DNA of 5,744 bases from an uncultured Acetobacteraceae bacterium (lineage in GTDB: Bacteria > Pseudomonadota > Alphaproteobacteria > Acetobacterales > Acetobacteraceae). Below the pieces are notes generated by a model. That model was given only the letters and a program-made list of their open reading frames with translations. It was not told the DNA's origin and searched no databases. Of this stretch, positions 1-5,662 are shown one piece after another; within the stretch, counting starts at the first letter, position 1, and each line of letters starts with the position of its first letter. The position numbers and the translations under genes were made by a program. The DNA is taken from NCBI GenBank assembly GCA_937930165.1, contig CALGVL010000239.1, positions 1 through 5,744 on the forward strand. The letters run 5' to 3'.

Positions 1-29
1 CCCGGACCTTATGCTAAGGCCCCGCCACT

Positions 30-44
30 GGGGAGCGTTTCCCC
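30..44. other. Short hairpin in the purD leader
   Basis: GGGGA (30-34) and TCCCC (40-44) are perfect 5-bp arms around a GCGTT loop, followed by a pyrimidine-rich stretch (CTCTGTTTC). It lies 23 bp before the purD start. It could be a small leader hairpin or the end of a terminator for an upstream gene, but five base pairs in GC-rich DNA can occur by chance. No clear -35/-10 promoter pair is visible in the 67 bases before purD. Confidence 0.2.
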
Positions 45-57
45 CTCTGTTTCAGTC

Positions 58-61
58 GAGG
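58..61 (+). promoter_or_regulatory. purD ribosome binding site
   Basis: GAGG at 58-61 sits 6 nt before the ATG at 68. It decides the purD start. The frame is also open from an ATG at 11, but that would add 19 residues ahead of the glycine-rich MKVLVVGGGGREH opening that is typical of PurD N-termini. Confidence 0.6.
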
Positions 62-67
62 CGTGGC

Positions 68-1336
68 ATGAAGGTCCTGGTGGTCGGCGGCGGCGGACGG
101 GAACATGCGCTGTGTTGGGCGCTTTCCGCCTCTCCCCTGCTCACGAAGCTCTGGTGCGCGCCAGGCAATGCCGGCATTGCGGAGGTGGCGGAATGCGTCC
201 CGATCGGGGCGGAGGATGTCCCCGGCCTGGTCCGATTCACGCGGGAGCAGGGCGCGGACCTGGTGGTGGCCGGACCGGAGGCACCACTGACCCTCGGCCT
301 CGCCGATGCCTGCGCCGAGGCCGGGCTGCGCTGCTTCGGGCCGAGCGCCGCAGCGGCGCAACTGGAGGGCAGCAAGAGCTTCACCAAGGAAGTGGCCGAT
401 GCTGCCGGCGTGCCGACCGCGCGGTGGCAACGCTTCGCCGATCCCGCCGCCGCCCGCGCCTATGTGCGGGAGCAGGGCGCGCCGATCGTGGTGAAGGCGG
501 ATGGGTTGGCCGCCGGCAAGGGGGTGGTCGTCGCCGCCACGGTGGCGGAGGCCGAGGCCGCCATCGCCGACATCATGGAAAGCCGCGTGCATGGCGCAGC
601 CGGCGCGACGGTGGTGATCGAGGAATGCCTGACCGGGCAGGAAATCTCCTTCTTCGCCCTGTGCGATGGCAAGACCGCGCTGCCCCTGGGCGCGGCGCAG
701 GACCACAAGCGCGTGGGCGATGGCGATACCGGGCCGAATACCGGCGGCATGGGCGCCTACTCCCCGCCGCCCGCCTTCACCGAGGCGCTGCGGGAGGAGG
801 TGATGGCCCACATCATCCGCCCGACCCTGGCCGAGATGGCGAAGCGCGGCACGCCCTTCCGCGGCGTGCTCTTCGCCGGGCTGATGCTGACGGAACAGGG
901 GCCGAAGCTGATCGAGTTCAATGTCCGCTTCGGCGACCCGGAATGCCAGGCGCTGATGGTGCGCCTGCGCAGCGACCTGCTGCCCGCGCTGCTCGCCGCC
1001 TGCGACGGCGAGTTGCACGATTTCGACCTGCGCTGGGAAGATCTCCACAGCATGGTCGTGGTGATGGCGGCGCGCGGCTATCCGGGATCCTATGTGAAGG
1101 GCACGGAGATCCGCGGCCTGGACGCCGCCGCGGCGGTGCCGGGCGTGCAGGTCTTCCACGCCGGCACGGCGCGGCGGGCGGATGGGGCGATCGTCGCCAA
1201 TGGCGGCCGCGTGCTCGGCATCACCGCCACGGGCCGGACGCTGCGCGAGGCGCGGGACGCGGCCTATCAGGCGGTGGATGCGATCGACTGGCCGGAAGGT
1301 TTCTGCCGGCGGGATATCGGGTTCCGCGCGCTGTAG
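68..1336 (+). CDS. purD: Phosphoribosylamine--glycine ligase (GAR synthetase)
   Basis: PurD is a cytosolic ATP-grasp enzyme. It joins glycine to 5-phosphoribosylamine with ATP, giving glycinamide ribonucleotide, the second step of de novo purine synthesis. The 422-residue product has the usual family length. Visible signatures are the N-terminal GGGGREHAL (residues 7-15), GPEAPL (69-74), the ATP-grasp loop KADGLAAGKGV (143-153), GPNTGGMGAYSP (222-233) and the metal/ATP-site segment EFNVRFGDPE (283-292). The C-terminal domain carries RVLGITATG (381-389) and ends in CRRDIGFRAL, a common PurD ending. The ATG at 68 is chosen because of the GAGG site and the family N-terminus. The gene is intact, converges on rpsO, and shares no operon with its neighbours here. 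Confidence 0.97.
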   Translation: MKVLVVGGGGREHALCWALSASPLLTKLWCAPGNAGIAEVAECVPIGAEDVPGLVRFTREQGADLVVAGPEAPLTLGLADACAEAGLRCFGPSAAAAQLEGSKSFTKEVADAAGVPTARWQRFADPAAARAYVREQGAPIVVKADGLAAGKGVVVAATVAEAEAAIADIMESRVHGAAGATVVIEECLTGQEISFFALCDGKTALPLGAAQDHKRVGDGDTGPNTGGMGAYSPPPAFTEALREEVMAHIIRPTLAEMAKRGTPFRGVLFAGLMLTEQGPKLIEFNVRFGDPECQALMVRLRSDLLPALLAACDGELHDFDLRWEDLHSMVVVMAARGYPGSYVKGTEIRGLDAAAAVPGVQVFHAGTARRADGAIVANGGRVLGITATGRTLREARDAAYQAVDAIDWPEGFCRRDIGFRAL

Positions 1337-1344
1337 GCGCGGAA
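1322..1344. terminator. Inverted repeat over the purD stop codon
   Basis: TTCCGCGC (1322-1329) and GCGCGGAA (1337-1344) are perfect 8-bp arms around a 7-nt loop containing the purD TAG. The position at the gene's 3' end fits a transcript-end hairpin protecting or terminating the purD mRNA. There is no U-tract after it, so it is not a classical intrinsic terminator. Confidence 0.4.
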
Positions 1345-1349
1345 ATGGC

Positions 1350-1379
1350 GCAGCGGGTCGAAAGGTTCAGGCCCGCTGC
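1350..1379. terminator. Inverted repeat downstream of purD
   Basis: GCAGCGGG (1350-1357) and CCCGCTGC (1372-1379) form a perfect 8-bp stem with a 14-nt loop, starting 14 bp after the purD stop. It is the second of two adjacent hairpins and probably helps end purD transcription. No T-run follows on the + strand, so the terminator role is inferred from position and pairing only. Confidence 0.45.
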
Positions 1380-1401
1380 ACCGAAGCGCCGTTCCTGGCG
1401 G

Positions 1402-1442
1402 CCGATCCACGGCCTCGGGCCATTCGGCCCTCCGCCGATCGG
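1402..1442. terminator. Compound hairpin in the purD/rpsO convergent gap
   Basis: Outer arms CCGATC (1402-1407) and GATCGG (1437-1442) enclose a further GGC/GCC pairing and an inner perfect stem GGGCC (1417-1421) / GGCCC (1426-1430) with an ATTC loop. It lies just past the rpsO stop on the minus strand and could terminate the rpsO message, or work in both directions. It is symmetric and lacks a T-tract on either strand. Confidence 0.4.
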
Positions 1443-1447
1443 ATGCC

Positions 1448-1717
1448 TCAGCGGCGCAGGCCGAGGCGCTCGATCAGGCGCTCGTAGCGGCCCTGGTCCT
1501 TGCGCTTCAGATAGTCCAGCAGGCCACGCCGCTGGCCGACCAGCACCAACAGGCCACGGCGGCTGTGGAAGTCCTTGGCGTGGGTCTTGAGATGCTCGGT
1601 CAGGTTGGCGATCCGCTCGGACAGGATGGCCACCTGCACTTCCGGGCTGCCGGTATCACCCGGCTTGGTCGCGTATTCCTTGATCAGCGCCGTGCGGCGC
1701 TCCGCAGTGATCGACAT
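1448..1717 (-). CDS. rpsO: 30S ribosomal protein S15
   Basis: S15 is a primary 16S rRNA-binding protein. It contacts the central domain three-way junction and helps nucleate assembly of the 30S platform. The product is 89 residues, the standard bacterial length. The conserved core is present: GDTGSPEVQVA (20-30), DFHSRRGLL with D49/H51/S52 (49-57), QRRGLLDYLKRKD (62-74) and the ending LIERLGLRR. A GGAGAA Shine-Dalgarno site (1725-1730) lies 7 nt before the ATG. It follows truB by 46 bp as the last gene of the minus-strand cluster visible here. S15 represses its own translation in E. coli, but I see no equivalent leader pseudoknot in this short gap. pnp, often next in other genomes, is not adjacent; purD converges instead. 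Confidence 0.97.
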   Translation of the reverse strand: MSITAERRTALIKEYATKPGDTGSPEVQVAILSERIANLTEHLKTHAKDFHSRRGLLVLVGQRRGLLDYLKRKDQGRYERLIERLGLRR

Positions 1718-1724
1718 CGGGTTG

Positions 1725-1730
1725 TTCTCC
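1725..1730 (-). promoter_or_regulatory. rpsO ribosome binding site
   Basis: Read on the minus strand this is GGAGAA, 7 nt before the rpsO ATG (1715-1717). It is a strong site within the 46-bp truB-rpsO gap, suiting a highly expressed ribosomal protein. No promoter can be distinguished in the rest of the gap. Confidence 0.65.
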
Positions 1731-1763
1731 TGTTGGCCGGGCCGCGTTCGGACCTTCGGCGGT

Positions 1764-2726
1764 TCAACCGACGGCCTGTGGGGGCACCTCGGCCATCAGG
1801 CGTTCCGGCTTCAAAAGGCCGGCGTCCAGACGGCAGAGTCCCACGAACCGCCCCCCCGCCATGGCGCGGACCAGCCCCCCTTCGGGATCGGCCGCGCCCG
1901 GAATCCGGCCCATCAGCTCCACCAGGCTGATCGCCTGGCCGAAGCCGAGCCGGGCGGCCTCCGCCTCCGTGAGGGCCAGCGCCGGGATGTCGGCCAGCGC
2001 GGTCGCCACGGGCAGCAGGAGGTCCGGGGAAGGAGGCGGGGTATCCCCGGAACCGATCAATTTGTCCAGGGGGATTGCCTGATCCTCCCGGAAGGGTCCG
2101 ACCCGCATGCGCCGCAGCGCCGCGATATGCCCGACCGTGCCGAGGGCCAGGGCCAGGTCGCGGGCCAGGGAGCGCATGTAGACGCCCTTGCCGCTCTCCA
2201 CCAGGAAAACGGCGTGGTCGGCATCCGGGCGCGATTCCAGCTCGAACCGGTCCACCCGGGCCGGGCGGGGCTGGAGTTCCACCACCTGCCCCTCCCGCGC
2301 CAGGTCATAGGCGCGCTCGCCGCCGACCTTGATGGCGGAATAGAGCGGCGGGACCTGCATGATATCGCCGGTGAAGGCGGGCAGGGCGGCGCGGATTTGC
2401 TCGTCCGTGGGGCGGGCCTCGCTGGTCGCGGTCACCTGGCCGTCGGCATCGTCGGTGTCACGCGCCTCGCCGAAGCGCAGGGTGAAGCGGTAGGATTTGG
2501 TGCCGTCCATCACATAGGGGACGGTCTTGGTGGCGGCGCCGAAGGCGACCGGCAGCAAGCCGGTCGCCAGCGGGTCCAGCGTGCCGCCATGGCCGGCCTT
2601 CTGCGCATCGAAGGCCCGCTTCACCTTGTTGACGACATCGGTGGAGCCGATGCCGCTGGGCTTGTCCACGATCAGCCAGCCGTTGATCGGACGGCCGCGC
2701 GGCTTGCGACGGTGATGGTGACGCAT
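1764..2726 (-). CDS. truB: tRNA pseudouridine(55) synthase TruB
   Basis: TruB isomerises U55 to pseudouridine in the T-loop of nearly all elongator tRNAs and also acts as a tRNA-folding chaperone. The 320-residue product is of usual length. After a basic, His-rich start (three His at 3-5) come GWLIVDKPSGIGST (16-29) and the catalytic block GHGGTLDPLATGLL (45-58), with Asp51 the expected nucleophile. Then follow KSYRF (77-81), PPLYSAIKVGGERAYDLAREG (126-146) and VYMRSLARDLALALGTVGH (182-200). The C-terminal part with DPEGGLVRAMAGGRFVGL resembles the small RNA-binding domain of longer TruB proteins. The start is 2 nt after the thioesterase stop, with GAGAA (minus strand, ~2736-2740) as a modest ribosome site inside that gene, so translational coupling is likely. 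It is followed by rpsO. Confidence 0.96.
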   Translation of the reverse strand: MRHHHRRKPRGRPINGWLIVDKPSGIGSTDVVNKVKRAFDAQKAGHGGTLDPLATGLLPVAFGAATKTVPYVMDGTKSYRFTLRFGEARDTDDADGQVTATSEARPTDEQIRAALPAFTGDIMQVPPLYSAIKVGGERAYDLAREGQVVELQPRPARVDRFELESRPDADHAVFLVESGKGVYMRSLARDLALALGTVGHIAALRRMRVGPFREDQAIPLDKLIGSGDTPPPSPDLLLPVATALADIPALALTEAEAARLGFGQAISLVELMGRIPGAADPEGGLVRAMAGGRFVGLCRLDAGLLKPERLMAEVPPQAVG

Positions 2727-2728
2727 TC

Positions 2729-3118
2729 TCAGCTTTTCTCGGGTGGGACAGGCCGGGGGCGGCCCTCGGCATCGAGGGCGACGAAGGTGAAGACCGCCTC
2801 CGTCACCCGGTTGGCGTGTTCCTGCTCGCGGCGCCAGGCCTCGACGCAGACGCGCATGGAGCTGCGGCCGACGGAGAGGATTCGGGCATAGAGGCTGACC
2901 TCATCGCCCACCCTGACAGGAGAGAGGAAGCTCATCGCCTCCACCGCCACGGTGGCGACGCGGCCGCGGGAGCGGCGCGAGGCGGCATTGCCGCCGGCGA
3001 GGTCCATCTGCGCCATCAGCCAGCCGCCGAAGATATCGCCGGAGGGATTGGTATCCGCCGGCATGGCGATGGTGCGGATCATCGGCGCCTCGTCGGGCGG
3101 CAGCGCCGGGTTGCTCAT
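2729..3118 (-). CDS. YciA-type acyl-CoA thioesterase (hotdog fold)
   Basis: This 129-residue single-domain protein belongs to the hotdog acyl-CoA thioesterases (YciA/BFIT-like). These hydrolyse acyl-CoA to free acid and CoA in the cytosol. The signature IAMPADTNPSGDIFGGWLM (17-35) leads into AQMDLAGG; Asp39 aligns with the catalytic Asp described for the Haemophilus YciA homologue HI0827. Other family features are VAVEAMSFLSPVRVGDEVSLYARI (57-80), SSMRVCVEAWRRE and the C-terminal EAVFTFVALDAEGRPRPVP (107-125). The ATG overlaps the rbfA stop as ATGA, with GAGGAGG (minus strand, 3126-3132) 7 nt upstream inside rbfA. The stop lies 2 nt before truB. It is therefore likely co-translated with a ribosome-maturation operon, an unusual setting. 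Chain-length preference cannot be read from the sequence. Confidence 0.92.
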   Translation of the reverse strand: MSNPALPPDEAPMIRTIAMPADTNPSGDIFGGWLMAQMDLAGGNAASRRSRGRVATVAVEAMSFLSPVRVGDEVSLYARILSVGRSSMRVCVEAWRREQEHANRVTEAVFTFVALDAEGRPRPVPPEKS

Positions 3119-3534
3119 TCCGGCGCCTCCTCATCCTCCCGCGGGCCGAGATCGCGCGCCACTTCCGGCCGCTTCAGCGCCTGGTCGATCCGCATGGCGT
3201 AGTCCAGCGCGGTGTCGGGCTGGAAATGCAGTTCCGGCGCGAATTTCAGCCGCACGGCCTTGGCCACCTGCGTCCGCAGATAGGGCGCGGCGCGCTTGAG
3301 CGCCCGGAACTGCGCCTCCGGCAGGTCACGGCCGAGGCCGCTGACGAAGGCCGTCATGTGCTTCAGGTCGGGGGAGGCGCGAACCTCCGTCACCGTCACA
3401 TGCGCCGCAGCCAGATCCGGATCGCGGAACTCGGCGCGGGCGAAGAGGGCGGCCAGTGCGTGCCGCACTTCCTCCGCCACCCGCAATTGCCGTTGGGACG
3501 GGCCGGCCTCATGGCCGGAATGCCGTTTGGTCAT
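3115..3534 (-). CDS. rbfA: 30S ribosome-binding factor RbfA
   Basis: RbfA binds the immature 30S subunit near the 5' end of 16S rRNA (helix 1 region), supporting late maturation of the small subunit and cold adaptation. The 139-residue product is of normal length. It shows the N-terminal SQRQLRVAEEVRHAL (13-27), the strand/KH-like core VTVTEVRASPDLKHMTAFV (46-64) and YLRTQVAKAVRLKFAPELHF (85-104), followed by DTALDYAMRIDQAL. The acidic, Pro-containing tail after ~125 is variable in the family. The ATG at 3534 is the only reasonable start; a weak AGGG lies about 10 nt upstream. The gene follows infB after 80 bp and overlaps the thioesterase by 4 bp, matching the conserved infB-rbfA order. Confidence 0.96.
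   Translation of the reverse strand: MTKRHSGHEAGPSQRQLRVAEEVRHALAALFARAEFRDPDLAAAHVTVTEVRASPDLKHMTAFVSGLGRDLPEAQFRALKRAAPYLRTQVAKAVRLKFAPELHFQPDTALDYAMRIDQALKRPEVARDLGPREDEEAPE
3126..3132 (-). promoter_or_regulatory. Thioesterase ribosome binding site inside rbfA
   Basis: GAGGAGG on the minus strand, 7 nt before the thioesterase ATG, is a near-ideal Shine-Dalgarno site within the last rbfA codons. Together with the ATGA stop/start overlap it indicates independent plus coupled translation, and supports the start at 3118. Confidence 0.6.
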
Positions 3535-3560
3535 GGGGTTCGGACCCTACAGAAAGCGAG

Positions 3561-3589
3561 GGGCGCGGCACCCATGCGGCACCGCGCCC
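3561..3589 (-). terminator. Hairpin between infB and rbfA
   Basis: GGGCGCGG (3561-3568) and CCGCGCCC (3582-3589) are perfect 8-bp arms with a 13-nt loop in the 80-bp infB-rbfA gap. On the minus-strand transcript the stem is followed by a modest pyrimidine/U-containing stretch (CCTCGCTTTCTG). It could be a weak terminator or attenuator lowering expression of rbfA and later genes relative to infB, or an mRNA-processing/stabilising hairpin. The U-run is interrupted, so full termination is unlikely. Confidence 0.45.
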
Positions 3590-3614
3590 TGGTAGTTCCG
3601 GAGGGTGGCGCCCG

Positions 3615-5420
3615 TCAGGCGGCCGCCACCGTCTCCGTCTCGTAGCACTCGATCTGGTCGCCGACGCGGATGTCGTCGTAGTTGGCGAAGGACATGCCGC
3701 ATTCCAGGCCGTTGCCGACCTCGCGCACATCGTCCTTGAAGCGCTTGAGGGTCGAGAGCTCGCCCTGGTGGATCACCACGCCGTCGCGCAACAGGCGCAC
3801 GCCGGCGCCGCGCTTGACCACGCCCTCGGTCACGCGGCAGCCGGCCACCTTGCCGACGCGCTTGACGTCGAAGACCTGCAGGATCTGCGCGTAGCCCAGG
3901 AACTTCTCGCGCTGCACCGGCGCGAGCTTGCCCTTGACCAGCTTCTCGATGTCGTCCGCCACCTCGTAGATGATGGAGTAGTAGCGGATCTCCACCCCTT
4001 CCCGCTGCGCCAGCTCCCTTGCCTGAGCGGTGGCGCGGACATTGAAGGCGACGATGACGGCATCCGAGGCCTTGGCAAGCTGGATGTCCGATTCGGTGAT
4101 CTGGCCCACCGCGCTGTGCAGCACGCGGACCCGCACCTCCTCGTTGCCGAGCTTGCCGAGGGTGACGCTGATCGCCTCGGCGCTGCCCTGGACATCGGCC
4201 TTGATGACGACCGCGACCTCCTTCTGCTCGCCCGCCTGGATGCGGGCCAGCATCTCGTTCAGCGTGCCGCGGCCGGCACCGGCGGCGGCAGCCGCCTTCT
4301 CCCGCAGGCGGCGCTGGCGGTAGTCGGAGATCTCGCGCGCCCGGGCCTCGCTCTCCACCGCGATGAAATTCTCGCCAGCGGTCGGCACGCCCGAGAGGCC
4401 GAGGATCTCGACCGGCAAGCTCGGCGGTGCCGCCTTCAACTGACGGCCCTTGTCGTCCAGCATGGCGCGCACCCGGCCCCATTCGGCGCCGGCCACGACG
4501 ATGTCGCCCTGGTGCAGCGTGCCCCTCTGGACCAGCACCGTCGCCACCGGGCCGCGGCCGCGGTCCAGCTTGGACTCGATCACCGTGCCCTCGGCCGCCC
4601 GGTCCGGATTGGCCTTCAGGTCCAGGATCTCCGCCTGCAGCGTGATCGCCTCGAGCAGCTTGTCGAGGTTGATCTTCTGCGTGGCGGAGACCTCCACCTC
4701 CTGCGTCTCGCCGCCCAGGCTCTCGACCACCACCTCGTGCTGCAGCAATTCCTGCCGCACGCGGTCGGGCTTCACGCCGGGCTTGTCGATCTTGTTGATC
4801 GCCACGATCAGCGGGACACCGGCCGCCCGGGCATGGCGAATCGCCTCGATCGTCTGCGGCATCACGCCGTCATCGGCCGCGACCACCAGCACCACCATGT
4901 CCGTCACCGAGGCGCCGCGGGCGCGCATGGCGGTGAAGGCCTCATGGCCCGGCGTGTCGATGAAGGTAACCTTGTTGCCGTCCGGCAGGGTCACCTGATA
5001 GGCGCCGATATGCTGGGTGATGCCGCCAGCCTCGCGCGCCGCCACGTCGGTCTGGCGCAGCGCGTCCAGCAGGCTGGTCTTGCCGTGGTCGACATGGCCC
5101 ATGATGGTGACGACGGGCGGCCGCGGCTTCAGGTCGGCCTCCGCATCGGTGGCGCCTTCCAGGCCCAGCTCGACATCGCTCTCGGCGACGCGCTTCGGGC
5201 GGTGGCCGAATTCCTGCACCACCAGCTCCGCCGTGTCGGCGTCGATGCTCTGGGTCAGGGTGGCCATGACGCCCATGCGGAACAATGCCTTCACCACCTC
5301 GCCGCCACGGGCGGCCATGCGGTTGGCGAGTTCCTGCACGGTGATCGTCTCGGGGATCACCACGTCGCGCACCACGCGCTCCTGGCCGGAGCGCAGCCGC
5401 GCCAGCTCCTGCTGCCCAGA
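3615..5420 (-). CDS. infB: Translation initiation factor IF-2, 5'-truncated in this window
   Basis: IF2 is the GTPase that places fMet-tRNA on the 30S subunit and promotes 50S joining. About 600 codons are present. Counting from the GTG codon at 5373-5375, the conserved N-terminal IF2 domain (IPETITVQELANRM) comes first. The G domain follows with GHVDHGKT (93-100), GGITQHIGAY (from 117), DTPGHEAF (140-147) and NKID (194-197). Domains II, III and the fMet-tRNA-binding C-terminal domain follow, ending ECYETETVAAA. The G-domain motifs appear intact, with no internal frameshift. Upstream of 5375 about 15 more codons (QQELARLRSGQER) read like an IF2 linker. Near 5412-5425 the match stops, and a TGA in frame lies at 5457-5459. 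Alphaproteobacterial IF2 is usually several hundred residues longer, so the true start, and ylxR/nusA upstream, are missing. Confidence 0.95.
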   Translation of the reverse strand, partial: SGQQELARLRSGQERVVRDVVIPETITVQELANRMAARGGEVVKALFRMGVMATLTQSIDADTAELVVQEFGHRPKRVAESDVELGLEGATDAEADLKPRPPVVTIMGHVDHGKTSLLDALRQTDVAAREAGGITQHIGAYQVTLPDGNKVTFIDTPGHEAFTAMRARGASVTDMVVLVVAADDGVMPQTIEAIRHARAAGVPLIVAINKIDKPGVKPDRVRQELLQHEVVVESLGGETQEVEVSATQKINLDKLLEAITLQAEILDLKANPDRAAEGTVIESKLDRGRGPVATVLVQRGTLHQGDIVVAGAEWGRVRAMLDDKGRQLKAAPPSLPVEILGLSGVPTAGENFIAVESEARAREISDYRQRRLREKAAAAAGAGRGTLNEMLARIQAGEQKEVAVVIKADVQGSAEAISVTLGKLGNEEVRVRVLHSAVGQITESDIQLAKASDAVIVAFNVRATAQARELAQREGVEIRYYSIIYEVADDIEKLVKGKLAPVQREKFLGYAQILQVFDVKRVGKVAGCRVTEGVVKRGAGVRLLRDGVVIHQGELSTLKRFKDDVREVGNGLECGMSFANYDDIRVGDQIECYETETVAAA

Positions 5421-5662
5421 CCATCGGCTCTGGCTCGGACAGCCTCGTGCTGAGGATCAGTCAGGACTACTACCAGGGAGATGCCCAGTACGTCGTGAAG
5501 GTAGACGGGCGGCAGATTAGCGGCACGCTCACCGCGCAGGTGCTGCACTCCCAGGGCCAGTCCGACACCATCACCGTGAAGGGTGATTGGGGACCGGGGG
5601 CGCCCAAGGTCGAGATGCTCTTCCTCAGCGACGCCTGGGGCGCATTCCGCTCGATGACCTGA
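5417..5662 (+). CDS. Fragment of a Ca-dependent xylan-binding-type carbohydrate-binding module
   Basis: Seventy-five codons (5417-5641) read like the CBM36/CBM60-type 'Ca-dependent carbohydrate-binding module, xylan-binding' domain. Such domains are often found in secreted glycoside hydrolases and large exported alphaproteobacterial proteins. Seen here are TIGSGSDSLVLRISQD (2-17), YQGDAQYVVKVDGRQISGTL (19-38), HSQGQSDTITVKGDWGPG (44-61) and FLSDAWG (69-75). The family normally continues with a Gly-Gly-Thr and an Asp-Arg-Asn-Leu-Tyr-Val segment; here it becomes AFRSMT and a TGA at 5660-5662. No start codon with a ribosome site is present, and the 5' side abuts antisense infB. Codons such as AGG, AGT, GTA, GGA and ATT are less GC-biased than in infB. 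It is a piece of a larger gene truncated at both sides, either an assembly chimera or a pseudogene remnant. Family assignment is from remembered consensus. Confidence 0.7.
   Translation, partial: QTIGSGSDSLVLRISQDYYQGDAQYVVKVDGRQISGTLTAQVLHSQGQSDTITVKGDWGPGAPKVEMLFLSDAWGAFRSMT

Noticed and set aside
11..67. N-terminal extension of purD from an ATG at position 11
   Set aside because: The ATG at 68 has a Shine-Dalgarno site and begins with the normal PurD N-terminus; the 19 extra residues look non-coding.
14..1159. 381-codon minus-strand open frame opposite purD
   Set aside because: The His/Arg/Gly-rich shadow translation resembles no family, whereas purD on the + strand is certain.
112..1590. 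492-codon + strand frame overlapping purD in another frame
   Set aside because: The Arg/Gly-rich translation is typical of out-of-frame reading in GC-rich DNA. It runs past purD into rpsO antisense.
1718..1763. S15-type autoregulatory pseudoknot upstream of rpsO
   Set aside because: Apart from the GGAGAA site I could not find complementary arms supporting a conserved S15-binding structure in this 46-bp gap.
1575..2891. 438-codon open frame on the + strand across truB
   Set aside because: It is a compositional shadow spanning three real minus-strand genes (rpsO, truB, thioesterase), with no recognisable domain.
3456..5453. 665-codon open frame on the + strand antisense to infB
   Set aside because: The translation is low-complexity (many Ala, Leu, His, Asp) and mirrors infB codons. 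Long antisense open frames are expected opposite GC3-rich genes, and infB on the other strand has all its conserved motifs.
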